Notes under the pieces: model-generated
Seen by the model: the letters and a program-made list of their open reading frames with translations, nothing else
What the model was told of the DNA's origin: nothing
Databases searched by the model: none
In this document: in pieces, positions 34,730-43,931 of the stretch
Position numbering within the stretch: the stretch's first letter is position 1
Layout: every line of letters begins with the position of its first letter
From: Paraburkholderia lycopersici
GTDB lineage: Bacteria; Pseudomonadota; Gammaproteobacteria; Burkholderiales; Burkholderiaceae
NCBI RefSeq assembly: GCF_900096975.1
Contig: NZ_FMYQ01000013.1
Location: forward strand, 1 to 64,000
Reading direction: 5' to 3'
DNA: 64,000 bases
Made by a program: the position numbers and the translations under genes

Positions 34730-36163
34730 TCACGGCTTCGACGGCAGCGGATCGTCGTTGAGCGTCTTGAGAAAGGCGATGATGTCCTGAATATCGCTTT
34801 GCGTCATCGCGGGCTTGTCGCCGAACTTGCGGTCGAACGGTGCGTCGGTCACATCCACGTTCTTCTGGAATTGCGCGGGGATGTCGTCGTACTTCTCGAT
34901 CTTGCCGTCCGCCCCACGCGGATAGAACTTGCCCGGATCCGTGTTGCGGTCGTTATAGAACGCCATCACCTGGTCGAGCGTGTGGTAGACGCCATTGTGG
35001 AAAAAAACCGTGCGCGTGGCCGTATTGCGCAGCGTCGGCGTGAGGAACATGCCGCAGTATTGCGTCTGGTTCTTGAAGTCGTCGCGGAACGGGCCGCATA
35101 CGCCCAGATCGAAGAAGTGCGGGTCCTGGTTCTGCGCAAGCTTGCGGTTGCGCGGCACGCCCAGCGCCTCGTACTGATAGTCCGTGAACATGGGCGGCAA
35201 GCCGTCCTTGCCTGGTTTCGAGAGGTGACAGCCGGCGCAGTTCGCCTTGTCCGGGTCGTTGAACAGGCGCAAGCCGCGCAGCTCCGCTTGCGTGAGGCGC
35301 GCGTGGCCTTCGAGCCAGCGGTCGTACTTGCTGTTATACGGATGGAAAGACGGATCTTCCACCTGATAGCGCGAAATCGCGAACATCGCTTCCGACACGA
35401 CCATCTTCGGGTCGCTGAAGATTCGTGGTCCGAACAACTGCATGAACTGATTCGCGTAGGCCGCCTTTTCGAGTTTCGCCGCCACCTGTTCGATGCTCGT
35501 GTTCGCCATCTCCACCGGATTGAGCAGCGGGCCGTAGGCCTGCTGCTGCAGCGTGTCGGCGCGTCCGTCCCAGAAGAGGCCGCCCTGCGGCACCATCTCG
35601 ACCGAAGTCGAGGCGCCGCCCGCCACCTTCTGCGATTTCACGACGCTGGCGGCGGCCGTGGCCTGCTGCGCGACGCTCGGCGCGTCGTCGTTTTCGCCCT
35701 GGTCGGGGCCGATGCTGAAGTTCGGCTGCCGGTACAGGTACATGAGCGAAGGCGGCGGACGATAACCCTGCTGGTTCATCGCGAGGCCGCCCTGCTGCAC
35801 GTCGAGCCCATTGGGCGGACCATAGGCGTGCCCGGGGCTATGGCACGTAGCGCAGGACTGCTGACCGGAGGCCGAGAGTGCCGGATCGGAAAAGAGCTGC
35901 TTGCCGAGCTGCGCCATCGCCGAAAGCGGCGCGACAGGCGGGCGCTGCAGAACGACGGGATGCGCGTTCGCGCCGGTCAGGTTCTCGACGACCTCGCCCA
36001 CGGCGTCGGGCACGTTCGCGGGAAACGCCACGGCATAGGCGCAAAAACCCAGTGCGCCGGCCACGAGTACGGCGGCGGCGGCGCGCAAGACGAGCCGCGA
36101 GGCGCTCGAAGCGCGGCGCGGTTCGGGAGAAGACGGTGTAGGCGAAGCGGAAAGCTCGGACAT
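34730..36163 (-). CDS. Di-haem cytochrome c peroxidase (MauG/CcpA family)
   Basis: 477-residue periplasmic enzyme with an N-terminal membrane or signal segment (LVLRAAAAVLVAGALGFCAY). Two haem sites are seen: CATCH (C104, C107, H108) and CAGCH (C309, C312, H313), the spacing of the CcpA/MauG family. This member is longer than the classical peroxidase (about 330 residues) because of an insertion between the haems and a longer N-terminus. It uses cytochrome c electrons to reduce hydrogen peroxide or acts in a MauG-like oxidation. The ATG at 36163 lies just before the charged N-terminus. It is convergent with the cupin gene. Confidence 0.85.
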   Translation of the reverse strand: MSELSASPTPSSPEPRRASSASRLVLRAAAAVLVAGALGFCAYAVAFPANVPDAVGEVVENLTGANAHPVVLQRPPVAPLSAMAQLGKQLFSDPALSASGQQSCATCHSPGHAYGPPNGLDVQQGGLAMNQQGYRPPPSLMYLYRQPNFSIGPDQGENDDAPSVAQQATAAASVVKSQKVAGGASTSVEMVPQGGLFWDGRADTLQQQAYGPLLNPVEMANTSIEQVAAKLEKAAYANQFMQLFGPRIFSDPKMVVSEAMFAISRYQVEDPSFHPYNSKYDRWLEGHARLTQAELRGLRLFNDPDKANCAGCHLSKPGKDGLPPMFTDYQYEALGVPRNRKLAQNQDPHFFDLGVCGPFRDDFKNQTQYCGMFLTPTLRNTATRTVFFHNGVYHTLDQVMAFYNDRNTDPGKFYPRGADGKIEKYDDIPAQFQKNVDVTDAPFDRKFGDKPAMTQSDIQDIIAFLKTLNDDPLPSKP

Positions 36164-36346
36164 GATGCGATCTTTCTCTTGCGTAATGCAACGAAAAGGA
36201 AAAGCCGAACGCCGCGAGCGTCCAGCGGCGATGAAAGCTGGCGCAACGCGGCGTGAGCCACCCGACGTGACCACGGCGCAAGGCCAGCCGCCCTGCACAC
36301 GCGAGACCTGCGCGTGCGGACGATCGAACCTCGCGCCGGGCGTCGA

Positions 36347-38044
36347 TCAGATCGACGGCGCCGAGCTGAGCTGCGTGCCCTGCGTGCCGTCGAGGTACAG
36401 CGCCGGCAGATTACCCGTGCCGCTGAAGTTGAACATGCCGCGCATGTCGCCCGCTGCTGCGTCGAATGCACCGCCGCCGAGACGCGCGCCACCGAGCCAG
36501 TTGTCCTCGATGAAGCGTACGACCGAAGCCTGATCGATGAACACGTGGTCGACGTAGTTTGCCTTGGCCCACGGCGAGATCACGAGGAACGGAATGCGCG
36601 TGCCCGGACCGCAGCGGCCGTTGACCGGCGCGCCCGTAATGCCCGTGGGCTGCGTGCCGCCGCCGCAAACACCGTTGCCGTTGAGCTGATCGGCGACGTT
36701 CAGCGACGAATGCACCGGCGCCATGTACTGGTGGTCGTACCAGCCGTCCGAGTCGTCATAGGTCACGACGACAGCCGTGTTCTTCCAGTCCGGCTGCTGC
36801 ATCAGGAAGTTCACGACCTTGGTCACGAACTGCTGCTCGTCGAGCGGATCCGAATAGCCCGCGTGCGCGTCCTGGGCAGCCGGCGCCTTGAGGAAGCTCA
36901 CCGACGGGAAGTTGCCCGCCTTCACGGCCGCGAAGAAGTCGTCGGAATCGTACTCGTGGTTGGCCGGGTCGACCGTCTTGCCGTCCGGTTCGAGCGTGTA
37001 GCCGATGGTTGCCGTCGAGCTCGGGCGCAGGTGCTGCGGGTTCGCCGTCGACTTGAAGTACTGGAACCAGTTGTGGTGCGGGCTGTAGTCGGCGGTCGCC
37101 GCGTTCACGGCCGTTGCGATCGTGCTGCGCTTGCAGCCCGTCGTGCCGTTCGAGTTGACCGTCTGCAGGTTGAAGCCGCCCATGAAGCCGCCCCACGTGA
37201 TCTTCTGCGCGTTCAGCAGGTCGCCGATGTTCTGCGCGTTGATCATGCCTTGGTCGGTCGCGCTCGAGCAGATGTCGTAGCCCGGGTCCACGTCGCCCAT
37301 CAGCGTGAGACCGCCTGCGCCGTCCTCGATGTAGTAGGTCGGCGCGGCCACCGTCGAGGGCTGCTTCGACGTGTTCACGATTTCGAGGCCGTTGGTCTGA
37401 CCCGATACGACTTCGAGCGCGCCCGGCGTCGACGGACCGTAGGTCGTGGTCCAGGCGTTGTCGCTCATCGCGAACTTCTGCGCGTAGTTCCACAACGCCG
37501 TGACGGTGTTGCCGTCGTAATACCCCATCACCTGGCCCTTCGTGCCGAAAGCGTCCGCGCCGCCGCTCGTGGCCTTACCCGTGTACTTCGGGAACAGGTC
37601 GAGTGCGCCGTTGTCGCCGGCCTGCTGTTCGGCCGTGTAGGCGTGGTTCTGGTCGGCCGTGGCGGCCTGCGTGCGGTCGAGACGGAACGGGTTCGCCGCG
37701 TCGGTGCCGTTGAGCGTCGTGTTCGAGTTGGGATTCGACGTGAGCAGCGCGCCAGCGAGACCGTTGACGGCCGGCGTGCCCGAAGCGGCATTGAAGGCGG
37801 GCTCGCCGCCCGGGTTCCTGGCGCTCGGGTAGGTGGCGAAGTAGTGGTCGAACGAGACGTTCTCGCCGTAAATCACGACGAGGTGCTTGATCGGCGTGGC
37901 CGTCGTCAGCGCATCCTGCGCCGACACGCTCGGCGTAGCTGCCCCCGGATTCGAATTGCTGCTGCCACATGCAAAGAGTGCAGCGGCGAGGCCCGCGCAA
38001 GGCAGGGCAAGTAGTGCTCGGCGATACATGTAGTTGGGCTCCAT
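36347..38044 (-). CDS. Phospholipase C / acid phosphatase (AcpA-type) lipoprotein
   Basis: 565-residue protein of the phosphoesterase family that includes bacterial phospholipase C and AcpA acid phosphatase. Seen: KHLVVIYGENVSFDHYFATY at the mature N-terminus (catalytic and metal region), SGQTNG, a TYDDSDGWYDHQ metal motif and GPGTRIPFLVISPWA near the C-terminus. A lipobox LFAC follows the hydrophobic segment, so it is a probable lipoprotein exposed at or beyond the outer face. The ATG at 38044 is preferred to an inner ATG at 38029; both keep the lipobox. It is followed by the peroxidase gene after 183 bp. Confidence 0.88.
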   Translation of the reverse strand: MEPNYMYRRALLALPCAGLAAALFACGSSNSNPGAATPSVSAQDALTTATPIKHLVVIYGENVSFDHYFATYPSARNPGGEPAFNAASGTPAVNGLAGALLTSNPNSNTTLNGTDAANPFRLDRTQAATADQNHAYTAEQQAGDNGALDLFPKYTGKATSGGADAFGTKGQVMGYYDGNTVTALWNYAQKFAMSDNAWTTTYGPSTPGALEVVSGQTNGLEIVNTSKQPSTVAAPTYYIEDGAGGLTLMGDVDPGYDICSSATDQGMINAQNIGDLLNAQKITWGGFMGGFNLQTVNSNGTTGCKRSTIATAVNAATADYSPHHNWFQYFKSTANPQHLRPSSTATIGYTLEPDGKTVDPANHEYDSDDFFAAVKAGNFPSVSFLKAPAAQDAHAGYSDPLDEQQFVTKVVNFLMQQPDWKNTAVVVTYDDSDGWYDHQYMAPVHSSLNVADQLNGNGVCGGGTQPTGITGAPVNGRCGPGTRIPFLVISPWAKANYVDHVFIDQASVVRFIEDNWLGGARLGGGAFDAAAGDMRGMFNFSGTGNLPALYLDGTQGTQLSSAPSI

Positions 38045-38590
38045 CGATTTGTTTGACTTGCTTTTAGAGTCCTGGGACGCGGCGCGCACATCGTGCGCCC
38101 TGCCGCCACGCCATTCAGGCGGTGCCGGTACTGCGAACAGGCCCCAATGCGCCATACATCAGAGCGAGCGCATTACAACATCGCAAGATGACTACACGGC
38201 GACCATTTAATTTCCAATGACTTTCAGTCTGTTTCATTATCGAAAGAATCGTGCAGGCATCGCGCGCAGCCGTGACCCCGCGGCGGCCCATTGCACTCCG
38301 TGCGGCGCGAGCTATAACTGAAAGTGCAGCGCGGATGTTCTCTGCGCGCCCGCTCGTCCCCCTCTTCTTGCGTCGCGCCGCGCTGTGCCGCCCCCGAATG
38401 CGCGGGTGAGCTTCTTACGTGGAGCAGTGAGCTAACACGTTCGGCAGCCGTGCGTTGCGCGCCGGCATCCCGACTTTCCAGATCAGTGTGCGAGCGAGGC
38501 CCTGTGGCCTCGCTCGCGCGCGCCCTCGCCGCGGGGTTGCCGCATAGCTGCGGTGAAGGCGCATTCACGAACTCGAGAAAGGAGGCTGAA
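38045..38590. other. Long intergenic region between phosphoesterase and small exported protein
   Basis: 546 bp, divergent between the phosphoesterase (minus) and the small exported protein (plus). The part at 38190-38260 is AT-rich and is the likely promoter zone of the phosphoesterase. The right part holds a strong 12-bp hairpin at 38490-38517. No convincing gene is seen, although a frame open from 38324 runs into the small gene. Confidence 0.4.
38490..38517 (+). repeat. Strong 12-bp hairpin in the leader of the small exported protein
   Basis: GCGAGCGAGGCC and GGCCTCGCTCGC are perfect 12-bp arms around the loop CTGT. No T-tract follows, so it is not a standard terminator for the plus strand. 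It ends 73 bp before the ATG at 38591 and could structure the leader of that message. Confidence 0.55.
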
Positions 38591-38848
38591 ATGACTATCC
38601 GCCTGGCGTTGATCGCCGCGTGCGTGGCGGCCCTGGCGGCCGCCGCTCCGGGTACGGCGCGCGCGAAGGATGAGCCCGTTTCGCAAGACAGCGCGCATCA
38701 GACGATGACCAATGACGCCAATGCCTCGGCCCAGGCCAGCACCGACATGTCGTATGGCGGCGTGCCCGACACGCGCGGCGCCTCGGGCCATCGCACGGGC
38801 AAGACGTGCTGGCCGCGCTCGGAGTGCGATATTTTCTTCGGGCAATGA
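38591..38848 (+). CDS. Small exported protein of unknown function
   Basis: 85-residue protein with a signal peptide (MTIRLALIAACVAALAAAAP, cleaved after ARA before KDEP). The mature part, about 60 residues, is polar and Ser/Asp/Gly-rich, with a conserved-looking C-terminus GKTCWPRSECDIFFGQ holding two cysteines that could form a disulphide. An AAAGGAGG ribosome-binding site lies 5 bp before the ATG. Not recognised; it could be a periplasmic stress or surface factor. Strong hairpins flank it on both sides. Confidence 0.75.
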   Translation: MTIRLALIAACVAALAAAAPGTARAKDEPVSQDSAHQTMTNDANASAQASTDMSYGGVPDTRGASGHRTGKTCWPRSECDIFFGQ

Positions 38849-38864
38849 GCCGCGCGCGATGAAG

Positions 38865-38892
38865 CGCACGCGGCAAAGCCCGGCCGCGTGCG
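38865..38892 (+). repeat. 10-bp hairpin after the small exported protein gene
   Basis: CGCACGCGGC and GCCGCGTGCG are perfect 10-bp arms around an 8-base loop, starting 17 bp after the stop codon. There is no T-tract, so it may act as a 3' stability structure or a factor-dependent end. Confidence 0.5.
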
Positions 38893-38976
38893 GAAAGCCG
38901 ATGAAAGGAAGCGGCGCGCAGATCCGCCGTCGTTGCCTTGCGCCCTGCGGGCGCCCTCGTCGTGGTCTTGCTGCGC

Positions 38977-40323
38977 TTATTCGTGCCGGCCGGGTCCCAC
39001 CGCGCGCCAGGTGAAGAGCGCGCCCGCCAGCATGAGAAGGCTCGTGCCGAGGAAGACGGCGCGCATGCCCAGATGCCCGCCGACGAAGCCGCCGATCAGC
39101 GGTCCGAGCACCTGCCCGGCGAACTGGGCCGACACCGAATAGCCGAGCACGCTGCCCGCAGCGTGGTCCGGCGCGTTGTGGCGAATGACCGTCGCGATGC
39201 ACGGCAGGAGCGCCGCCAGCGACACGCCCATGAGAAAGCGCAGCGCGACGAGCTGCCAGCCCGCAGTGACGAAGGCCTGCGGCACCAGCAGCAGCGCCGA
39301 GACAGTCAGCGCGCCGACGATTACCTTCGCGTGCCCCACGCGGTCCGCGAAGCGCCCGAGCCGCGAGGCCGCGACGATACTGCCGAGCGCCGCCGCCGAC
39401 ATCGCAAGGCCCGCGACGAAGGTCACGCGCGCGCGATCGTGGACGAGCGTCGCCACGTACACGGTGATGATGGGCTCGATCGACATGTTGGCGAGCATCA
39501 GCAGCATGCCCGTCACGAGCATGGCGACGATCGGGCGTTTGTCGGGCAGCGCGGACCATGCGCCGACCGCCGTGTGCTGCGCGGCGCGCGCGGGACGCGG
39601 CGCTTCCTTCACGAACACGCAGGTCGCGACGAAGGCCGCGAAGATCGTCGCGCCCGCCACCCAGAACGTGGCGCGCAAGCCGATGAGCGGAGGCAGCGAG
39701 CCGCCGAGCAGCGGCCCGATGAGATTGCCGGCCATGATGCCCGAGGAAAGCACGCCGAGCGCCCAGGCCGAGCGGTGACGCGGCGTTTGGGTGGCGACGA
39801 GGATGGTCGAGCCCGACGAATAGCCACCCGCGAAACCCGCGACGAGGCGCAGCGCCACGAGTTGCCAGATGTTTCGCGACATGCCGATCAGCGACATCGT
39901 GACCGCCATGCCGAGGCTCGCGCGCACGAGCATGGGTTTGCGGCCGTAGCGGTCGCCAAGGCGCCCCCACAGCGGCGCAACGAGCGCGGCCGTGAAGAAC
40001 GTCGCGCTGTAGGCGATGCCCGACCATTGCACGATCGCCGCGTGGCCATGCACGCCGAGTTCCTCGACGTAGAGCGGCAGGAACGGCAGCATCAGCGTCA
40101 TTGCGACGAGCGTCGTGAACGAGCCTGCCACGCAGACCGCGAGATTGCGTCGCCAGTGCTGCGCGGCGGCAGGTTCGTGCGTCCTTTCGGGCGTCCTTTC
40201 GGGCGGCGCTTTCGTCGTGCCGGAAGAGGCCGGCGCGGCTGTGCGAGAAGAATCGGAAGTCGGGTCGGACGCCCCTGCCCGATCGCGTGACGGATCGGCG
40301 GGGTCTTCTGCGCGGGAAGTCAT
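38977..40323 (-). CDS. MFS multidrug-type exporter
   Basis: 448-residue major facilitator with twelve predicted helices. Seen: LWGRLGDRYGRKPMLV after helix 2 (MFS signature), LVAGFAGGYSSG in helix 4, and RFADRVGHAKVIVG at the start of the second half. The pattern fits drug:proton antiporters of the MdtG type. A charged, Pro/Thr-rich N-terminus of about 50 residues precedes the first helix and contains a 12-bp tandem repeat. The ATG at 40323 is chosen over an upstream frame start. It appears monocistronic; the substrate is unknown. Confidence 0.87.
   Translation of the reverse strand: MTSRAEDPADPSRDRAGASDPTSDSSRTAAPASSGTTKAPPERTPERTHEPAAAQHWRRNLAVCVAGSFTTLVAMTLMLPFLPLYVEELGVHGHAAIVQWSGIAYSATFFTAALVAPLWGRLGDRYGRKPMLVRASLGMAVTMSLIGMSRNIWQLVALRLVAGFAGGYSSGSTILVATQTPRHRSAWALGVLSSGIMAGNLIGPLLGGSLPPLIGLRATFWVAGATIFAAFVATCVFVKEAPRPARAAQHTAVGAWSALPDKRPIVAMLVTGMLLMLANMSIEPIITVYVATLVHDRARVTFVAGLAMSAAALGSIVAASRLGRFADRVGHAKVIVGALTVSALLLVPQAFVTAGWQLVALRFLMGVSLAALLPCIATVIRHNAPDHAAGSVLGYSVSAQFAGQVLGPLIGGFVGGHLGMRAVFLGTSLLMLAGALFTWRAVGPGRHE
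40179..40202. repeat. Two tandem copies of a 12-bp unit in the MFS gene
   Basis: GCGTCCTTTCGG occurs twice without a gap. It encodes the repeated PERTPERT in the cytoplasmic N-terminus of the exporter. Loss or gain of a unit keeps the reading frame. Confidence 0.7.
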
Positions 40324-40462
40324 CGGCGGATGGTGGGCTGCGGCGGGCGACGCGCTTCGTCCGGCAGCCGGGCGAAGTCGCAAGTCATGTACGTTAAGCC
40401 AGGCGCGCTGCGGCTGTCAATTTTTTAAGCGCCCACCGAAGATGGCCGCCCGCGCGCCGGTG

Positions 40463-40867
40463 TTATTGCACAGCGGTCTGCAGCAGCGCCACCATGCGCT
40501 GCAGCGGGCCCAGCACTTCAGGCTCGATACCGTAGAGCGGGCCGAGCGTCTGCGAGACATCGCGATAGTCGAGCCGCGTGTGCCCTTCGTTGTCTTCCCA
40601 GACCACCATGCGCAGAGGCAGCTCCACCGCCGCATGCGGATTTACCGCCATGATGGGCGTGCCCGCCTTCGGATTGCCGAACAGAATGAGGCGCGTGCGA
40701 CGCAGGCTGAGCCCAGCGGCTTCAGCCGCGCCGCGCTGGTCCACGTCCGCGAAAACCACCGCGCCCGCCGTAGCCAGCGCGGTCTTCAGGCGGGCGATGG
40801 TCGTATCGAAATCGTGCGCACTTTTGAGCGCCAGCACGGATGAGGGATGCTGCCCGTATTCGGCCAT
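40463..40867 (-). CDS. DUF302 protein
   Basis: 134-residue soluble DUF302 protein. Seen: SAHDFDTTIARLKTALATAG at the N-terminus, VFADVDQRGAAEAAG, and TRLILFGNPKAGTPIM, all family-typical. A GGAGG site precedes the ATG at 40867. No enzyme activity is established for the family. It stands between the MscS and MFS genes, all on the minus strand but well separated. Confidence 0.87.
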   Translation of the reverse strand: MAEYGQHPSSVLALKSAHDFDTTIARLKTALATAGAVVFADVDQRGAAEAAGLSLRRTRLILFGNPKAGTPIMAVNPHAAVELPLRMVVWEDNEGHTRLDYRDVSQTLGPLYGIEPEVLGPLQRMVALLQTAVQ

Positions 40868-41073
40868 GACGGACCTCCTTCGACGGCACACGGTCCGCGC
40901 AAGATGCGCGGTGCATGCAACGGCACTTTATCCCAGAATGCGCGGCCGATGGCAGCGGTTCGCGTTGCGGCCACACTGGCCGATTGTCGCCGCGGCAGGC
41001 TAGTCGGGGGGCGACGTTGCGCGCCCGCGATGTCGAACGTGTTGTAGCGGTTTGAAAGGCGGAAGGCGCGGAC

Positions 41074-41922
41074 TCACGAACGCGTCAGCGCCGCGTCGCC
41101 GCTCGCGCGCGCGTTGGCCGCGACCGCAAGTCCCGCCGTCGCCAGCGCGTCGCGGGCATGGCCGCGCAAATCGTCGGCTGCGTATTGCGCGTCCTCGTTG
41201 CGCACCCATGCGCGCACGCGCAGGCGCACGCCGCCGTTCGACGGATAGCTGTCCACGGCGACCGTCGGCGCGAGCGTGGAGCCGTTCTGCACGCGCGGTT
41301 CGGCGGCGACCATCTCCTTGAGCTTGCCGATGGCCGCATCCACCTGGTCGCGCCGCGCGAGATCGATCGTCATGTCGACACGCTGCGTGCCGCCGCTGCT
41401 GTAGTTGATGACGGGATTGCTCCAGATCTGGCTGTTCGGCACGAATACGACATTGCCGTCGCCACGCTCGATGCGCGTCGTGAAGAGCCCCACTTCGCAT
41501 ACGATCCCTGCCGCAGCGCCGCTGCCTTCGATCACGTCGCCGGCGCGAAACGGGCGCAGCATCAGCAACATCATGCCGGCGGCGATATTTTGCAGCGTGC
41601 CTTGCAGCGCGAGGCCGATCGCGAGTCCGGCGGCGCCCAGCGCGGCGAGCACGCTCGCCGTGGCGATGCCCACCTCGCTGAGCGCGGCGACGATGGCGAT
41701 CACGCGCACGGCCCATGCGGCCATGCCGGCGAGCATCGGCGCGACGGTCGGGTCCGCGTGCGAGCGCATCAGCATGCGCGAGCATATCCGCGCGACGCGG
41801 TTCGAGACCCACCAGCCAATCACGAGAATCAGCACGGCGACGATCAGGTGCACGACGTCATGGGTGATCGTCGCGATCAGCGACGGTTGCAAATGAAAGA
41901 GGCGGTTGAAGAAGTCGTCCAT
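41074..41922 (-). CDS. MscS-family mechanosensitive channel
   Basis: 282-residue small-conductance channel with three N-terminal helices. The pore helix region is GIATASVLAALGAAGLAIGL followed by ALQGTLQNIAAGMMLL, with the Gly/Ala packing typical of MscS. The beta domain contains RPFRAGDVIEG, and FVPNSQIWSNPVINYS follows. It opens under membrane tension to release solutes in osmotic downshock. It is monocistronic on the minus strand. Confidence 0.92.
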   Translation of the reverse strand: MDDFFNRLFHLQPSLIATITHDVVHLIVAVLILVIGWWVSNRVARICSRMLMRSHADPTVAPMLAGMAAWAVRVIAIVAALSEVGIATASVLAALGAAGLAIGLALQGTLQNIAAGMMLLMLRPFRAGDVIEGSGAAAGIVCEVGLFTTRIERGDGNVVFVPNSQIWSNPVINYSSGGTQRVDMTIDLARRDQVDAAIGKLKEMVAAEPRVQNGSTLAPTVAVDSYPSNGGVRLRVRAWVRNEDAQYAADDLRGHARDALATAGLAVAANARASGDAALTRS

Positions 41923-42332
41923 GGTCGATGGTCAAGCGATTGCGAGGGGGACTGAAAGGCGCAGCGCGCACCTCACAACCGCGGCAGCAGTCCGCATGCC
42001 CGTAAGCTTCGAAAGCATCCGGCACGCGAGCGCCCGTCCGCACACGCCAGCACATCGATCCGACACCGCTGCAGGCGCAACGGATCGCGTTCTCGGCAAA
42101 ACTGGAAGCCGACCACATTGCCAATAATCGGACACGTCATGCGGCGATTACCCTGGCTTTATTCCGCCATCCGGCTGCTCGATTCGCGGCGTCAAGCACC
42201 GGCAGGCCGCGTTCATCGACGCCGCCGTGACATTCGCCCGGCTATCGGTTTCGTCGTTTTGTCAGGCACTTCGGCTCGCGCCTTCAATGTCGACGAAGGG
42301 CTTACCAGGAGACCAGCCATCCACGCATCGCA

Positions 42333-42794
42333 TCAACGGGTGACGCGAACCGAGTTGTTGCCGAGCAGCACGCGCACACGATCGCCCGGAAAGAACTGCT
42401 GATCCGCGTCCTGGGTCACCGAAATCAGTTGCCCCGAATCCAGACGGACGCCGATTTCAAGGCCCGCGCGCTGCGTGGCGCGCTGTTCCACGGCATTGCC
42501 GGCCACGCCGCCCAGCACTGCGCCGCCTATGCCGGCCGCAACCGAGCCGGTGCCGCGCCCGATCGTGCTGCCCGCCGCGATACCGCCTAGCGCGCCGCCC
42601 GCGATAGCGCCGACGCCCGTGGGGCCAGGCTGGATCGTGACAGGTCGCACGGTTTCGACCACACCGACCTCGACCACCATTACCTGCTGCGCCTGGGCCG
42701 GCGTAAAAGTCGAGGCCGACGTCGGCGCCTCGCAGCCGGAGAGGGTGAGCGAAGCAGCCAGAGAGCCAAGAAGTGTTGCAGCGAGATGTCGCAT
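42333..42794 (-). CDS. Glycine-zipper outer-membrane lipoprotein (SlyB/Pcp-like)
   Basis: 153-residue lipoprotein. The lipobox LSGC lies about residue 20 after the hydrophobic segment LAATLLGSLAASLTLSGC. A glycine-zipper stretch (GVGAIAGGALGGIAAGSTIG, continuing to GGAVLGGVAGNAVEQ) is followed by a small beta domain with VRLDSGQLISVTQ and FFPGDRVRVL. This is the SlyB/Pcp (17-kDa antigen-like) family, associated with outer-membrane integrity. The ATG at 42794 is preferred because the signal peptide begins there. Confidence 0.9.
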   Translation of the reverse strand: MRHLAATLLGSLAASLTLSGCEAPTSASTFTPAQAQQVMVVEVGVVETVRPVTIQPGPTGVGAIAGGALGGIAAGSTIGRGTGSVAAGIGGAVLGGVAGNAVEQRATQRAGLEIGVRLDSGQLISVTQDADQQFFPGDRVRVLLGNNSVRVTR

Positions 42795-43241
42795 GACGTT
42801 CCCCTCAATATGACGGCTCACTACGGATTCGCCGATTCATTCGACCCGTTTGCTAACGACCGGCGCGGGCATTAATTAGCGAACGTTTAGCCATTGGCGA
42901 CCGGAGCGGGCGCGATTCATCATCCGGACACCTGAAAATCATTATGGAATACGATTGGCACATGAGGTATTCAACGTGCCATCTATTGGTAGATATTTCG
43001 GATATCTTAATGTGTCGTGCGCTTTTGCCCGCGATTTCCCGCGCCCGCATTACGCCTCGTGAAGTCGATCGGAGAAGGTCTCGCTTCCCGTTCCTTATGG
43101 CGATGATTCGAACAGTTCGCGCCGGCCCCACCCCAATCCGTACCGCCAGCCGTACTCGCATCTGTACCGGTACTGTACCGAACATCGCCGATAAACTGAT
43201 TCCGGTCGATTCTGCCTCTTCTTTCCGGAGTTCCTCGCATC
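42795..43241. other. Divergent regulatory region before the LysE exporter
   Basis: 447 bp without a gene, between the glycine-zipper lipoprotein (minus) and the LysE gene (plus). It has an AT-rich centre with two dyads: TGGCAC (42956-42961) / GTGCCA (42976-42981), and AGATAT (42991-42996) / ATATCT (43002-43007). A cluster of five GTAC motifs lies in about 45 bp near 43139-43180, including the palindrome at 43164-43173. Confidence 0.45.
43164..43173. promoter_or_regulatory. GTACCGGTAC palindrome, candidate operator of the LysE exporter
   Basis: Perfect 10-bp palindrome within a cluster of GTAC motifs, about 70 bp upstream of the LysE ATG. Its position suits a repressor or activator site; no adjacent regulator gene is present. 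Confidence 0.4.
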
Positions 43242-43859
43242 ATGCTGCCCGAACTGTTCAGCGCGCTTCCCGCCGGCATGCTCTTCGTCGTGGTCACGAC
43301 CATCACGCCCGGCCCCAACAACACCATGCTGCTCGCTTCCGGCGTGAACTTCGGTTTTCGCCGCACGCTGCCGCATATTCTTGGTATCAGCGCTGGCGTC
43401 GTCGTCCTCATGCTCTCGGTCGGCTTCGGGCTCGGCGAAGTGTTCCGGCATGTTCCATCGCTCTATTTCGTGCTGGAAACCGCGAGCATTGCGTACCTGC
43501 TCTATCTCGCGTGGAAAATCGGCACCTCGGGCGACCTCAAGGTGAAGAGCGGCGAGCATCGCCCCATGCGCTTTCATGAAGCCATCGCCTTCCAGTGGGT
43601 CAATCCGAAGGCGTGGATGATGGTGCTCACGGCCGCCACGACGATCCGTCTTTCCGCGAACTTCGGCACCAATACGATGATGATGGCCTTTCTGTTCTAC
43701 GTGATCGGGCTGCCTTGCATCTGTATCTGGGCCGCGTTCGGCACCGGCATGCGGCGCTTGCTCTCGAACCGGCGGCGGCTGCGAGTTTTCAACGTGGCCA
43801 TGGCGCTTTCGCTGCTCGTTTCGCTGTATCCGATGTTCGCGCATCTGATCCGGCATTGA
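43242..43859 (+). CDS. LysE-family amino acid exporter
   Basis: 205-residue inner-membrane protein with five to six helices. Seen: the family signature TTITPGPNNTMLLASG at residues 18-35 and the VNPKAWMMVLTA segment in the second half. LysE/RhtB-type proteins export amino acids or analogues by proton antiport; the substrate is not predictable. It is followed by the DNA polymerase II gene after 72 bp. Confidence 0.92.
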   Translation: MLPELFSALPAGMLFVVVTTITPGPNNTMLLASGVNFGFRRTLPHILGISAGVVVLMLSVGFGLGEVFRHVPSLYFVLETASIAYLLYLAWKIGTSGDLKVKSGEHRPMRFHEAIAFQWVNPKAWMMVLTAATTIRLSANFGTNTMMMAFLFYVIGLPCICIWAAFGTGMRRLLSNRRRLRVFNVAMALSLLVSLYPMFAHLIRH

Positions 43860-43931
43860 AGTGGCACGCCGACCTCCTCCGGTTCAAACGCTACAATCGC
43901 AACCGGGAAACATGGGCGGCGGAGTCACATT

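Noticed and set aside
34508..38014. Two long plus-strand frames (582 and 566 codons) over the peroxidase and phosphoesterase genes
   Set aside because: Both lie antisense to genes with clear haem or phosphoesterase motifs and have shadow composition.
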